Positions 34,066-43,781 of a DNA stretch of 64,000 nt are shown one piece after another. The notes below the pieces were generated by a model, which was given only the letters and a program-made list of their open reading frames with translations, was not told the origin of the DNA and did no database searches. Origin of the DNA: Thermoanaerobacterium xylanolyticum LX-11 (GTDB lineage Bacteria > Bacillota > Thermoanaerobacteria > Thermoanaerobacterales > Thermoanaerobacteraceae). Position 1 is the first letter of the stretch; each line of letters opens with the position of its first letter. Position numbers and translations under genes: made by a program. The stretch is from the NCBI RefSeq assembly GCF_000189775.2, contig NC_015555.1:82501-146500 (forward strand). The letters run 5' to 3'.

Positions 34066-34094
34066 TTGACTTATTATGCAATTAGATTTATAAT
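34066..34094 (+). promoter_or_regulatory. Promoter of the ech-hyp operon
   Basis: TTGACT (34066-34071), a 17-bp spacer and a perfect TATAAT (34089-34094) lie 70 nt upstream of echA. This is the only clear promoter before 12 tightly packed genes ending at 44771. Confidence 0.8.
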
Positions 34095-34163
34095 CAAAAT
34101 GGGTATTTAAAAATGTATACAATATATAATATTCATTAAATGAAATAAAGAAGGAGTGAAAAA

Positions 34164-36047
34164 ATGGCAAGTGATCTGGTTTTAATAAGCATTATTGTTC
34201 CAATTGTAATGAGCTTGATAACAATTACAATTGGTAAGGCTTCAGCGAGAAAGGTATTTGTTTTGGCTACACTGCTTATAGTATTTTTAAGTTCATTGGC
34301 AATTTTTAAAACTGTCAATTTACCGGCGGTGATTGGAACATCGTATTATGGAATCATCGATAAATTGATAAAAGTTGGTGATTATGTACTTTTGCTTTAT
34401 ACCCTTTATGTATCATTTAAGGTTAAAGAGCCTAAGATAGCGATTTTTTCAATATTGCAGATATTGCCTCTTGCGTATTTTGAACTGTTTGTACTAAAAG
34501 AGCAAGAAGTAAGTGCATTTTACATCGACAATCTTTCAATAATAATGAATTTGGTTGTTTCGATAGTAGGACCTATAATAGCTTTGTACGCTTTTGGCTA
34601 CATGGATCATCATGAAAAAGAAGAGAAATTAGTTAAATCAAGGCAATCGAGATTTTTTGCAGTCATACTCTTGTTCTTTGGAGCAATGAATGGCATAATA
34701 TTCTCCAATAATCTGATGTGGCTGTATTTCTTCTGGGAGATAACTTCTCTGTCATCTTTCCTGCTTATTTCCCACGATAAGACAGAAGTGGCAATCAAAA
34801 ATGCATCAAGAGCCTTGTGGATTAACATGTTTGGTGGATTTTCACTATTGGTTGGAATCATAATTCTATACAAATATACTGGCATGATAACATTAGATGC
34901 TGTTTTGAAATCTGATACATCGTATATTTTATTGATACCTGTGGCTTTTATGGTATTGGGTGCATTTACAAAGTCTGCTCAGATGCCGTTCCAAAGTTGG
35001 CTTTTAGGTGCTATGGTGGCACCGACACCGGTATCGGCACTTTTGCACTCAAGCACGATGGTGAAAGCTGCTATATACCTTATCTTGAGATTAGCTCCTA
35101 CATTTAGGGGGACGACGTTAAGTGGATTTATAGCACTGTATGGTGCTTTCACATTTATTGCTACGTCTATATTAGCTTTAAGTCAAAGCAATGGAAAGAA
35201 AATACTTGCGTATTCCACAATTGCCAATTTAGGATTGATGATATCCAGCATAGGTATCAATACTTCCAGCGCTATAACAGCGGCAATTTTGCTTTTAATA
35301 TTCCATGCAGTGTCAAAGGCTCTTTTGTTCCTGTGCGTTGGCACAATTGAACAAAATATCGGCAGCCGCGACATCGAGGACATGAAAGGGCTTATTACAA
35401 AAATGCCTGTTACAACAATCATAACTTTTATAGGCATTTTGTCGTTGATGATTGCACCGTTTGGCATGCTTTTAAGCAAATGGATGGCAATAGAAGCGGC
35501 ATCGAGAAATCTACTTGTCGCACTGCTTTTGATATTAGGTAGCGCTATAACAGTCATGTACTACACCAGGTGGATAGGCAATATCTTGTCAGAAGGGCAT
35601 AACAGCAAATTTTTCGTAGAAAAGCAGCCGTCAACAATAAAGTTTGCTTTATACAGTTTAGTTACGATAGCGATTGTATTGAGCTTGGCTGTGACGCAGC
35701 TTTTTAATGCAATTGTAAAGCCTGAAATAAACATGCTTAAGATGTCTATTTCCGTAAAAGCTGCATCAGGATACCTTGAAAGCAATCTTGGCGGTTTTTC
35801 CATATATCCAGTGTTTTTCGCTATAGGCTTAGCTGTCATCTTGGCATTCTTGACAATAAGGAATTCACGTGACATAGTAGAGACAAAGCCGTACGAAGCT
35901 GGACTTAATTATGATGATTCAAACAACGGCTATGATGTAAAAAATTATTATCTTCCAAGCATAATAAATGAAGAGAAGTTGACGAAGTACATGAACTACA
36001 TCTCATTTATTTTGATACTGGCGGTTTTCGGAGGGATATTGCTATGA
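34164..36047 (+). CDS. echA: Ech-type hydrogenase subunit A (proton-pumping antiporter-like)
   Basis: A 627-residue integral membrane protein, related to NuoL and Mrp antiporter subunits, that couples electron transfer to ion movement. About 15-16 helices are visible. FWEITSLSSFLLI holds the conserved Glu of helix 5. AFTKSAQMPFQSWLLGAMVAPTPVSALLHSSTMVKAA is the diagnostic proton-conducting segment with Lys and His residues. The ATG follows AAGGAG. Its stop overlaps the start of echB (ATGA). Confidence 0.93.
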   Translation: MASDLVLISIIVPIVMSLITITIGKASARKVFVLATLLIVFLSSLAIFKTVNLPAVIGTSYYGIIDKLIKVGDYVLLLYTLYVSFKVKEPKIAIFSILQILPLAYFELFVLKEQEVSAFYIDNLSIIMNLVVSIVGPIIALYAFGYMDHHEKEEKLVKSRQSRFFAVILLFFGAMNGIIFSNNLMWLYFFWEITSLSSFLLISHDKTEVAIKNASRALWINMFGGFSLLVGIIILYKYTGMITLDAVLKSDTSYILLIPVAFMVLGAFTKSAQMPFQSWLLGAMVAPTPVSALLHSSTMVKAAIYLILRLAPTFRGTTLSGFIALYGAFTFIATSILALSQSNGKKILAYSTIANLGLMISSIGINTSSAITAAILLLIFHAVSKALLFLCVGTIEQNIGSRDIEDMKGLITKMPVTTIITFIGILSLMIAPFGMLLSKWMAIEAASRNLLVALLLILGSAITVMYYTRWIGNILSEGHNSKFFVEKQPSTIKFALYSLVTIAIVLSLAVTQLFNAIVKPEINMLKMSISVKAASGYLESNLGGFSIYPVFFAIGLAVILAFLTIRNSRDIVETKPYEAGLNYDDSNNGYDVKNYYLPSIINEEKLTKYMNYISFILILAVFGGILL

Positions 36048-36907
36048 CGTGGGTAGATTATTTGGTTTTTGCGGCGGCGGTCATTTTGACTCCGCTTATA
36101 GGCGGATTTATAACCGGATTAGACAGAAAAGTCACAGCCCTTATTCAAGGTAGATATGGTCCGCCTGTGTTGCAACCTTTTTACGATGTCGTAAAATTGC
36201 TTTCTAAAGAGAAGATGATAGTAAATGACTTTCAGATATTCGCAGCGTATATATACTTGCTATCAGCTATACTAAGTGTCGGCTTCTTTGCAATAAAAGC
36301 TGACCTTCTTATGATAATTTTTATAATGTCTATAGGGCTTGTCTTCTATGTAATAGGGGCATTGGCTACAAGGTCTCCGTACAGCCAAGTAGGAGCTCAG
36401 AGAGAACTTATGCAGATGTTGGCATATGAACCTCTACTTATATTTGTGCTTATTGGTATGTACTATGTAGCTGGAAGCTTTAATTTACACGATATAATGT
36501 CACATGGAAGGCTTCTTCTTGATTTGCCGCTTATTTTTGTGGTTTTAAGCCTTGTACTGGACATAAAAATAAAGAAATCTCCATTTGATTTTTCCACATC
36601 TGAACATGCTCATCAGGAGCTTGTAAGAGGGATTCTCACAGATTACGCAGGGCCGTATCTGGCTTTAATAGAAATAGCTGATTGGTATGAGTTAGTGCTG
36701 CTTTTAGCAATGTTGGCAATTTTCTGGTCACAAAATCTTGTAATAGGTGCTTTGATATCGCTTTTTGTATTCTTTTTAGATATAATTATAGATAATATAT
36801 CTGCAAGGATGACGCTTAAGTGGATGCTTAGCTTTAGCTGGATTGTGGGTATAAGTTTTACAGTCTTAAATATTGCTTACCTGTACTTTAGCAATGTATC
36901 GAGGTGA
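36044..36907 (+). CDS. echB: Ech-type hydrogenase subunit B (NuoH-like)
   Basis: A 287-residue membrane subunit with about eight helices. GLDRKVTALIQGRYGPPVLQPFYDVVKLLSKE is the hallmark of the NuoH/HyfC/EchB family, and the cytoplasmic loop with ATRSPYSQVGAQRELMQMLAYEP supports it. DFSTSEHAHQELVRG also belongs to this family. It anchors the hydrophilic hydrogenase module to the membrane. It overlaps echA by 4 bases and precedes echC by 7. Confidence 0.95.
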   Translation: MTWVDYLVFAAAVILTPLIGGFITGLDRKVTALIQGRYGPPVLQPFYDVVKLLSKEKMIVNDFQIFAAYIYLLSAILSVGFFAIKADLLMIIFIMSIGLVFYVIGALATRSPYSQVGAQRELMQMLAYEPLLIFVLIGMYYVAGSFNLHDIMSHGRLLLDLPLIFVVLSLVLDIKIKKSPFDFSTSEHAHQELVRGILTDYAGPYLALIEIADWYELVLLLAMLAIFWSQNLVIGALISLFVFFLDIIIDNISARMTLKWMLSFSWIVGISFTVLNIAYLYFSNVSR

Positions 36908-36914
36908 TAAATTT

Positions 36915-37388
36915 ATGGGTTTAAAAGAATTTGTAAAAAAGTCCTTCTCAAAATCACCATGGGTAGTCCATTACGATTGTGGAAGTTGCAATGGATGTGA
37001 TATAGAGGTTTTGGCATGTATGACCCCTATATATGACATGGAAAGATTTGGAATGGTAAATGTGGGAAACCCAAAACATGCTGACATTTTAATAGTAACG
37101 GGCACTGTAAATGAAAAAAATAAAGATGTACTGAAAAATGTCTATGATATGATGCCTGATCCAAAAGTAGTTGTGGCAGCCGGAATTTGTGCATGTAGCG
37201 GAGGCATATTTAGAGACTGCTACAATGTGTTAGGCGGTATAGACAAGGTGATTCCTGTTGATGTATATGTTCCTGGATGTCCGGCTAAGCCTGAGGCCAT
37301 GATAGATGGCCTTTACAAGGCGGCGCAAATATTAAAGGAGAAGTATTCCCGCAAGGAAGTAATAGTTTCGGCTAAAAGCTTAGGTTAG
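36915..37388 (+). CDS. echC: Ech-type [NiFe] hydrogenase small subunit
   Basis: A 157-residue subunit homologous to NuoB that holds the proximal [4Fe-4S] cluster. Its ligands are in YDCGSCNGCDIE (C25 and C28, with C22 nearby), AAGICACSGG and VPGCPAKPE. ATG 36915 follows GAGGTG. It has no twin-arginine signal, as expected for a cytoplasm-facing group 4 enzyme. Confidence 0.95.
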   Translation: MGLKEFVKKSFSKSPWVVHYDCGSCNGCDIEVLACMTPIYDMERFGMVNVGNPKHADILIVTGTVNEKNKDVLKNVYDMMPDPKVVVAAGICACSGGIFRDCYNVLGGIDKVIPVDVYVPGCPAKPEAMIDGLYKAAQILKEKYSRKEVIVSAKSLG

Positions 37389-37398
37389 GAGTGATTTT

Positions 37399-37776
37399 AT
37401 GATCGTAAATAGCAGAGAAGTAGAGATTGGCAATCTAAAAAGTGAAGTGAAGAAATATCACGATGGTGGATATAGATTTGTCACAGAAACGTGCCTTAAT
37501 TTAGAAGACAAGTTTAAAATCATATACACATTTGCCATAGGTTATGATTTAGAAAACATCCACATCATAACTGATGGGAAAAATGTGCCCAGCGTTTCAG
37601 ATATTTATTCATGTGCGTTGGCAGTAGAGAATGAGATAAAAGAGCTTTTTGGAGTTGAGTTTGACGGTCTTGCGGTTGACTTTGGAGGAAACTTTATGTT
37701 GGGCGAAAGCTCACCTATAAGTCCACAAGCAGACATAGAGATTATAAGAAGAGAAAAGGGTGGTAAGAATGAGTGA
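37399..37776 (+). CDS. echD: Ech-type hydrogenase subunit D (NuoC-like)
   Basis: A 125-residue hydrophilic subunit of the NuoC/30-kDa class. ENEIKELFGVEFDGLAVDFGG near residues 75-100 corresponds to the NuoC motif that contacts the large subunit, although the whole protein is shorter than NuoC. It lies between the small and large subunit genes, and its end overlaps the start of echE by 8 bases. Confidence 0.88.
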   Translation: MIVNSREVEIGNLKSEVKKYHDGGYRFVTETCLNLEDKFKIIYTFAIGYDLENIHIITDGKNVPSVSDIYSCALAVENEIKELFGVEFDGLAVDFGGNFMLGESSPISPQADIEIIRREKGGKNE

Positions 37777-38851
37777 TAAAAGTACGATTCCGTTTGGGCC
37801 ACAGCACCCTGTTTTACCTGAGCCGATTCACTTAAAACTTGTTGTAGAGGATGAAAAGGTAGTAGAAGCATATCCTGCTTTTGGCTTTGTACACAGGGGA
37901 TTAGAGACTTTAGCGCAGAAGAAAGACTTTAATCAGATGGTTTACGTCGTAGAGAGGGTATGTGGTATATGCAGTTGTATGCATGGGGAGGATTATTGTG
38001 AAGCGATAGAGGAACTGATGGGTGTTCAGGTTCCTGTAAGAGCTGAATATTTAAGGACTATTTGGGCAGAACTTCACAGGATACACAGCCATCTTTTATG
38101 GCTTGGACTTTTTGCTGATGCATTTGGCTTTGAAAATCTCTTTATGCAGACGTGGAAGATTCGCGAGAAGATAATGGACATACTGGAAGCTACATCAGGC
38201 AACAGAGTTATAATTTCAGTCAATATCGTAGGCGGAGTTAGAAAAGACATAAATAGCGAACAAGCTAAGTGGATTTTAAAGGAATTAGATGAAGTTGAGA
38301 GGCAGCTTAAGGACATTAACGATGTTGTCATGAATAACTATACTGTAAAGCAAAGGACTGTTGGCATAGGAGTCTTGACGAAAGAAGAAGCGTATGAGCT
38401 TGGTGCAACTGGACCTATGGCTAAGGGAAGCGGTGTAGATTTGGACCTTAGGACTACTGGCTATGCTGCTTATAAATACCTTGACTTTGAGCCGATCGTG
38501 GAAAAAGACGGTGACAGCTATGCCAGAAATTTGGTAAGGATGAGGGAGATATTCCAGTCAATTGACCTTGTAAGACAGGCGTTAGGAAAGATGCCTGAAG
38601 GGGAAATAAGTGTTCCTGTAAAAGGCAATCCACCTGCTGGTGAAGTCATATCAAGGCTTGAGCAGTCAAGAGGAGAAGTAGTGTACTACATTAAGTCAAA
38701 TGGCACGAAATTTTTGGATAGGCTTCGCATAAGAACACCTACCTTTGCCAATATACCGGCTCTTTTGAAAATACTGCCTGGATCTCATCTGCAAGATGTC
38801 CCTGTACTCATACTGACGATCGATCCTTGCATTAGTTGTACGGAAAGATAA
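37769..38851 (+). CDS. echE: Ech-type [NiFe] hydrogenase large subunit
   Basis: A 360-residue catalytic subunit with the [NiFe] site. The N-terminal CGIC motif is RVCGICSC (C65, C68) and the C-terminal one is DPCISC (C354, C357). The protein ends three residues after the last Cys (TER), where most hydrogenases have an extension removed by an endopeptidase. ATG 37769 is chosen over GTG 37760 because AAGGGTGG lies just ahead. It reduces protons with electrons from EchF and ferredoxin. Confidence 0.96.
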   Translation: MSDKSTIPFGPQHPVLPEPIHLKLVVEDEKVVEAYPAFGFVHRGLETLAQKKDFNQMVYVVERVCGICSCMHGEDYCEAIEELMGVQVPVRAEYLRTIWAELHRIHSHLLWLGLFADAFGFENLFMQTWKIREKIMDILEATSGNRVIISVNIVGGVRKDINSEQAKWILKELDEVERQLKDINDVVMNNYTVKQRTVGIGVLTKEEAYELGATGPMAKGSGVDLDLRTTGYAAYKYLDFEPIVEKDGDSYARNLVRMREIFQSIDLVRQALGKMPEGEISVPVKGNPPAGEVISRLEQSRGEVVYYIKSNGTKFLDRLRIRTPTFANIPALLKILPGSHLQDVPVLILTIDPCISCTER

Positions 38852-38877
38852 TCTGTCAGGGAAGAGGTGTTATTGAG

Positions 38878-39234
38878 ATGTTAGATATGCTTAAAAACGT
38901 TTTTTCTAATCTGTCAAAGAAGCCAGTGACTCGAATGTATCCCTTTGAAGAGAGAAAACCCTTTGATATAAACAGGGGCCATTTGGAAAACAACATTGAT
39001 GAATGCATTTTTTGCGGCATGTGCCAGAGAGTGTGCCCATCAAACTGCATAAGTGTTGATAGAAAAACAAGTGTTTGGGAGTACAATCCGTTTGAATGTG
39101 TCTTGTGTGGCGTATGCGTAGAAAAGTGTCCTAAAAAATGTTTAAAGCTTGATGTGCATTACAGAAGCTGCACAGACAAAAAGTACAACATTCACTTGGA
39201 AAAACACGATGATTCTGAGAAAGCCGGTGCTTAA
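38878..39234 (+). CDS. echF: Ech-type hydrogenase ferredoxin-like subunit
   Basis: A 118-residue subunit with two [4Fe-4S] motifs, CIFCGMCQRVCP (about 43-54) and CVLCGVCVEKCP (about 76-87), homologous to NuoI/EchF. It passes electrons from ferredoxin to the small subunit. ATG 38878 follows GAGGTG. Its stop codon is directly adjacent to the hypA start, linking structural and maturation genes. Confidence 0.94.
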   Translation: MLDMLKNVFSNLSKKPVTRMYPFEERKPFDINRGHLENNIDECIFCGMCQRVCPSNCISVDRKTSVWEYNPFECVLCGVCVEKCPKKCLKLDVHYRSCTDKKYNIHLEKHDDSEKAGA

Positions 39235-39576
39235 ATGCATGAATTGTCAATAACTGAAAGCATTGTAAACATGGTTTCTGATGAAGTTAAAAAAAGAAAT
39301 GTCAATAAGGTCACCAAAATAAACATTGTGCTTGGCGAATTAACCGGGTTTGAAGAAGAAAGCATAAAGTTTTATTTTGATGTTTTAAGCGAAGGAACGC
39401 CATTATACGGTGCTAAACTTGATTTTAAAAAAGTAAAAGCAGAGTTTAAATGCCGCAGTTGCGGCATGATTTATAATAGAGGCAATTTCACTTTTAAGTG
39501 CCCATATTGCGGTAGCAGCGGTGTTTTGATTGAGAAAGGCAAAGAACTTTATATAGATAGCATAGATGTTGAATAA
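39235..39576 (+). CDS. hypA: Hydrogenase nickel incorporation protein HypA
   Basis: A 113-residue nickel chaperone. The N-terminal MHELS (His2 binds nickel) must be the true start. The zinc site is CRSCG...CPYCG (about 73-95). It starts right after the echF stop codon with no strong ribosome site, suggesting translational coupling. It works with HypB to deliver nickel to the large subunit. Confidence 0.95.
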   Translation: MHELSITESIVNMVSDEVKKRNVNKVTKINIVLGELTGFEEESIKFYFDVLSEGTPLYGAKLDFKKVKAEFKCRSCGMIYNRGNFTFKCPYCGSSGVLIEKGKELYIDSIDVE

Positions 39577-39591
39577 GGAGTGTTATTATAA

Positions 39592-40245
39592 ATGGAAATT
39601 AAGATTATTAAAGATGTGCTTGAAGCCAACAACAACATTGCAGAAGAAAACAAAAGCATAAAAGATGGAAGAAAAATCATGATGGTAAACATAATCGGTT
39701 CACCTGGTACAGGCAAAACAAGTTTCATATTGAAGCTTATAGAAAACATGGATATTCCTTGTGGTGTCATAGAAGGCGATGTGGCATCAGATATAGATGC
39801 TCGCAAGATGGCCGAAAGGAATATACCGGTGGTGCAGATAAATACAGGAGGTGCTTGCCATCTAAATGCAAATTCAATAAACAAAGCATTGTCTACGCTT
39901 GATTTTGAAGGCGGCATATTGTTCATAGAGAATATAGGAAATCTAATATGCCCTTCAGATTTTGAACTTGGTGAAGACTTCAAATTGGCTATGGCAAATG
40001 TTGCAGAAGGCGATGATAAGCCATACAAATATCCTCTTTTGTTCTCAAAGGCGAAAGCGGTCGTCATAAATAAGATAGATTTACTGCCGTATTTTGACTT
40101 CAATAAGCAGTATTTTTACGATGGTGTAAAGACGCTTAATGATGAAGCTGAGATTTTTGAAGTATCAGCAAGGACGGGAGAAGGCTTTGAGGTGCTGGCA
40201 AAATGGCTGAAAGAGAAATACGACGAATACGTGCAAGGCAAATAA
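39592..40245 (+). CDS. hypB: Hydrogenase nickel incorporation GTPase HypB
   Basis: A 217-residue SIMIBI GTPase. The P-loop is IGSPGTGKTSF (about 35-45). EGDVASDIDARKM and NTGGACHLNA (Cys and His of the metal site) are typical, as is NKIDLLPYFDF for guanine recognition. The N-terminal CxxCGC or histidine-rich nickel-storage stretch of some HypB proteins is absent. Its 3' end overlaps hypF by 43 bases. Confidence 0.95.
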   Translation: MEIKIIKDVLEANNNIAEENKSIKDGRKIMMVNIIGSPGTGKTSFILKLIENMDIPCGVIEGDVASDIDARKMAERNIPVVQINTGGACHLNANSINKALSTLDFEGGILFIENIGNLICPSDFELGEDFKLAMANVAEGDDKPYKYPLLFSKAKAVVINKIDLLPYFDFNKQYFYDGVKTLNDEAEIFEVSARTGEGFEVLAKWLKEKYDEYVQGK

Positions 40246-42449
40246 ATATTAAAGGGATTGTCCAAGGTGTAGGATTTAGACCGTTTGTGTACAATTTGGC
40301 GTTGAGATACAGTTTGTCAGGCATTGTTTACAACACATCGTCTGGTGTTTCTATTAATGTGGAGGGCTATGAGGATGACATAGATGCGTTTTTATCAGAA
40401 TTAAAAGAAAATCCTCCAAAGCTTTCGAAGATAGACGAGATATCCATAGAAGATTGTGATGTCGTAGGATATAAAGGTTTTAGCATAAAATCAAGCAAAG
40501 CGGATGAGGGATTTGTGCCGATTTCTCCTGATATGGGTGTATGCGACGAATGCGTAAGTGAGATGATGGACGAAAAAAACAGGAGATATAACTACCCGTT
40601 CATAAATTGCACAAACTGTGGTCCAAGATTTTCCATCATTGAGGATATACCATACGACAGGCCAAAGACGTCCATGAAAAAATTCCCCATGTGCAAATTA
40701 TGTAATGATGAGTATGAAAATCCGTTGGATAGAAGGTTTCATGCACAGCCTGTGGCATGTTATGATTGCGGACCGTCCCTTAAATATGTTGGCGAAAGCA
40801 CGAATATTGATCCCATTATGGCGGTTGCTGAAGATTTAAGAAAAGGGAAAATCGTTGCTATAAAGGGGATAGGCGGCTTTCATCTGGCTGTAAATGCATT
40901 ATCCCATGAGGCTGTATTAAGGCTTAGAGATAGGAAAAACAGGTATGGGAAGCCACTGGCGCTTATGATGAAAGATGTAGAAGATGTAAAAAGGCATTGT
41001 CATGTAAGCCCTGAAGAAATAGAGCTATTAAATAGTCAAAGAAGGCCTATAGTTCTTCTTAAAAAGAAATACGAGTTTGAAGGTGTAAGCGATGGCCTTG
41101 ACAGCGTGGGTGTGATGCTTCCTTACGCCCCAATACATTATCTTTTGTTTAAATATATAGATTTTCCAGTTGTCATGACCAGCGGCAATATCAGTGAAGA
41201 GCCTCTGTGCAAAGACAACGACGAAGCATTAAAGAGGCTTAAAGACATAGCAGACAGTTTCCTTCTAAATGATAGAGACATTGTAAATAGGATCGATGAT
41301 ACGGTTACATCTTGGAAAGGTAAAAGTGAAAGAGTCATAAGGCGATCAAGAGGATATGCACCAGAGCCTATGGTGTTTAAAATGGACTTTAAACCGATAC
41401 TTGCTGTCGGAGGGTATTACAAAAACACGTTTTGCTTGACTAAAGGCAATTACGCATTTCTAAGCCATCACATAGGAGATCTGGATAGCAGCAAGACGTA
41501 CATGTACTATGTAGAAGAAATAAAGAAGTACATGAGACTTTTTAAAGTCCAGCCGCAATTTGTGGCATGTGACATGCATCAAGGCTACTTGTCGACGCAG
41601 TTTGCAAAAACACTGGGCTTGCCTGTAATATACACGCAGCACCATCATGCACACGTAGTAAGCTGTATGGCGGAGTACGGCATAGAAGACAAAGTAATAG
41701 GCTTTTCATACGACGGTACTGGATACGGATTGGATGGAAATGTTTGGGGAGCTGAATTTTTGATAGCTGATTTAAAAGACTTCGTAAGGGCAGGCCATGT
41801 AAAGTACAATCCGCTTCCGGGCGGGGAACTTGCTATAAAAAGGATATACAGAACTGCAATAGGTTTTATAAATGAAGATATGAATTTTTATAAAGACTAT
41901 CTTAAAAGGTTTGATGCAAAGGAATTGGAGATCATAAAAGCGCAGATAGACAAAAAAATAAACGCACCATTGGTGTCCAGCATGGGCAGATTGTTTGATG
42001 CAGTTGCATCACTGATTGGTGTTAAAGACACTGTCATATATGAAGGACAAGCGGCTATGGAGCTTGAAAGCATCATAGAAAAGGATCAATCGTATTATGA
42101 CTTCACAGTATCAAGTGATGACCAGTATGTGGTGGATACATCGGATATTTTAAGGCAAGTTTATTCTGACTATAAAAAAGGAGTAAGCAAGGGAATAATA
42201 TCCGCCAGATTTCACAATACCATCGTAGAGTTTACTGCTTATGTAGCATTGAAACTTGGCGAAAAGTACAATATAGATAAAGTGGTTTTAAGCGGTGGAA
42301 GCTTTCAGAACAAATATTTATTGGAAAATATCATTGATAGATTATCAAAAGAAGGATTTCTTGTTTATTCCAATAGCAAGATACCTTGCAATGACGGTGG
42401 TATTTCCTTAGGTCAAGCAGTCATAGCAAACTATAGGATGGAGGTGTGA
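40203..42449 (+). CDS. hypF: Carbamoyltransferase HypF
   Basis: A 748-residue enzyme that makes the cyanide precursor from carbamoyl phosphate for the NiFe(CN)2CO site. Domains in order: acylphosphatase (about 12-95, GIVQGVGFRPFVYNLA); two zinc fingers (CDECV...CTNCG and CKLCN...CYDCG, about 110-190); a YrdC-like domain (about 200-380); and a Kae1-like domain with HHHAHVVSCMAEYG and a GTGYG motif (about 390-740). The ATG at 40203 lies inside hypB, which suggests coupled translation. Confidence 0.96.
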   Translation: MAEREIRRIRARQINIKGIVQGVGFRPFVYNLALRYSLSGIVYNTSSGVSINVEGYEDDIDAFLSELKENPPKLSKIDEISIEDCDVVGYKGFSIKSSKADEGFVPISPDMGVCDECVSEMMDEKNRRYNYPFINCTNCGPRFSIIEDIPYDRPKTSMKKFPMCKLCNDEYENPLDRRFHAQPVACYDCGPSLKYVGESTNIDPIMAVAEDLRKGKIVAIKGIGGFHLAVNALSHEAVLRLRDRKNRYGKPLALMMKDVEDVKRHCHVSPEEIELLNSQRRPIVLLKKKYEFEGVSDGLDSVGVMLPYAPIHYLLFKYIDFPVVMTSGNISEEPLCKDNDEALKRLKDIADSFLLNDRDIVNRIDDTVTSWKGKSERVIRRSRGYAPEPMVFKMDFKPILAVGGYYKNTFCLTKGNYAFLSHHIGDLDSSKTYMYYVEEIKKYMRLFKVQPQFVACDMHQGYLSTQFAKTLGLPVIYTQHHHAHVVSCMAEYGIEDKVIGFSYDGTGYGLDGNVWGAEFLIADLKDFVRAGHVKYNPLPGGELAIKRIYRTAIGFINEDMNFYKDYLKRFDAKELEIIKAQIDKKINAPLVSSMGRLFDAVASLIGVKDTVIYEGQAAMELESIIEKDQSYYDFTVSSDDQYVVDTSDILRQVYSDYKKGVSKGIISARFHNTIVEFTAYVALKLGEKYNIDKVVLSGGSFQNKYLLENIIDRLSKEGFLVYSNSKIPCNDGGISLGQAVIANYRMEV

Positions 42450-42451
42450 TT

Positions 42452-42691
42452 ATGTGTATTGCTGTCGCACAAAAGGTGGTAAAAATCGAGGGAGATGTGG
42501 CAGAGACTGAATTAAACGGACTAAAAAGAAGGGTATCTATATCCATGGTACCTGATGTGAAGATTGGAGATTACGTGATGGTTCATGCAGGTGTAGCAAT
42601 AAGCATTGTAGATAAAGAAACGGCTGAAGAAGATCTAAGGCTTTGGGAAGAAATGGAGGAAGCTTTGAGAGAAAGCTTCAAACAAAATTAA
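42452..42691 (+). CDS. hypC: Hydrogenase assembly chaperone HypC
   Basis: A 79-residue chaperone that binds iron with HypD and escorts it to the large subunit. The essential N-terminal Met-Cys (MCIAVAQKV) fixes the start at ATG 42452, behind GGAGGTG; an in-frame GTG 6 bases earlier would bury the Cys. The strands VKIGDYVMVHAGVAI are the OB-fold core. Confidence 0.96.
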   Translation: MCIAVAQKVVKIEGDVAETELNGLKRRVSISMVPDVKIGDYVMVHAGVAISIVDKETAEEDLRLWEEMEEALRESFKQN

Positions 42692-42709
42692 GAAAGGAAA
42701 GGTATTTCT

Positions 42710-43762
42710 ATGCAAGGCATTATAAATACAGCCAAAGAGCTTATAGATAGGTATAATATTGGAGAATCTATTAAAATAATGGAAGTCTGCGGTTCTCACA
42801 CTATGGCTATATCGAAATACGGCTTAAGGCAGATATTGCCGCCAAATATAAAGCTAATATCGGGGCCAGGATGTCCTGTCTGTGTGACGGCACAAAATGA
42901 GATTGATGCTTCAATATCTTTGGCAAGTCAAGGAGTGACTATTGCCACATTTGGAGATTTGGTAAGAGTGCCTGGTAACAATTCTTCGCTGCAAGAGGAA
43001 AGGGCAAAAGGCAGAAATGTCAGGGTGTTTTACTCACCACTTGATGCGCTGGATTATGCTATAGCAAATCCAAGTAAAGAGGTAGTTTTTATTGGGATAG
43101 GATTTGAGACGACAATCCCGTCTGTTGCACTTACCATAAAAGAAGCATACACAAAAAAAATCAAGAATTACAGTGTGTATTGTCTTCATAAGACAATGCC
43201 AAAGGCATTGGAGGCACTTGTTGTAAATGGATCAGACATTCAGGGATTTCTACTTCCGGGTCATGTAGCTGCTATAACAGGAAGTACTATATATAATTTT
43301 TTAGTTGACAAATACAAGATTGGCGGTGTTGTGTCTGGATTTGAAGCATCAGACATATTGATGAGCGTCGTAATGATTTTAAAAAACCTAAGAGATCCTA
43401 AGATAGAAATTCAGTATAAAAGGGTTGTAAAAGAGGAAGGTAATACTGATGCACAAAGTTTAATCGAAGAAGTCTTTGAAGAAAGCGATGCTGAGTGGAG
43501 AGGTCTTGGTATGATAGAAGGGTCTGGGCTTAAGATACGTGAAAAGTACAGTGAATATGATGCAGAAAAAAAATTTAACATTAAAAAGCCTAATAGCAGC
43601 ACAGAGATAAAGGGTTGTCGGTGCGGTGATGTGCTGAAAGGGATTATAACGCCAAAACAATGCCCCTTGTTTGGCAAAGCTTGCACACCTTTGAATCCTG
43701 TTGGGCCATGCATGGTTTCATCAGAAGGATCGTGTGCGGCGTACTACAAGTATGGTGAGTAA
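42710..43762 (+). CDS. hypD: Hydrogenase assembly protein HypD
   Basis: A 350-residue iron-sulfur protein where the Fe(CN)2CO unit is assembled. Signatures are EVCGSHT (about 25-31), GPGCPVCV (about 54-61), FETTIPSVA and LPGHVAAITG. The C-terminal cysteines (CRCGDVLKG, CPLFGKACTP, GPCMVSSEGSCAAYY) bind the [4Fe-4S] cluster. It follows hypC by 18 nt. Confidence 0.96.
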   Translation: MQGIINTAKELIDRYNIGESIKIMEVCGSHTMAISKYGLRQILPPNIKLISGPGCPVCVTAQNEIDASISLASQGVTIATFGDLVRVPGNNSSLQEERAKGRNVRVFYSPLDALDYAIANPSKEVVFIGIGFETTIPSVALTIKEAYTKKIKNYSVYCLHKTMPKALEALVVNGSDIQGFLLPGHVAAITGSTIYNFLVDKYKIGGVVSGFEASDILMSVVMILKNLRDPKIEIQYKRVVKEEGNTDAQSLIEEVFEESDAEWRGLGMIEGSGLKIREKYSEYDAEKKFNIKKPNSSTEIKGCRCGDVLKGIITPKQCPLFGKACTPLNPVGPCMVSSEGSCAAYYKYGE

Positions 43763-43781
43763 AATCGAGGAGGAACGGTAT

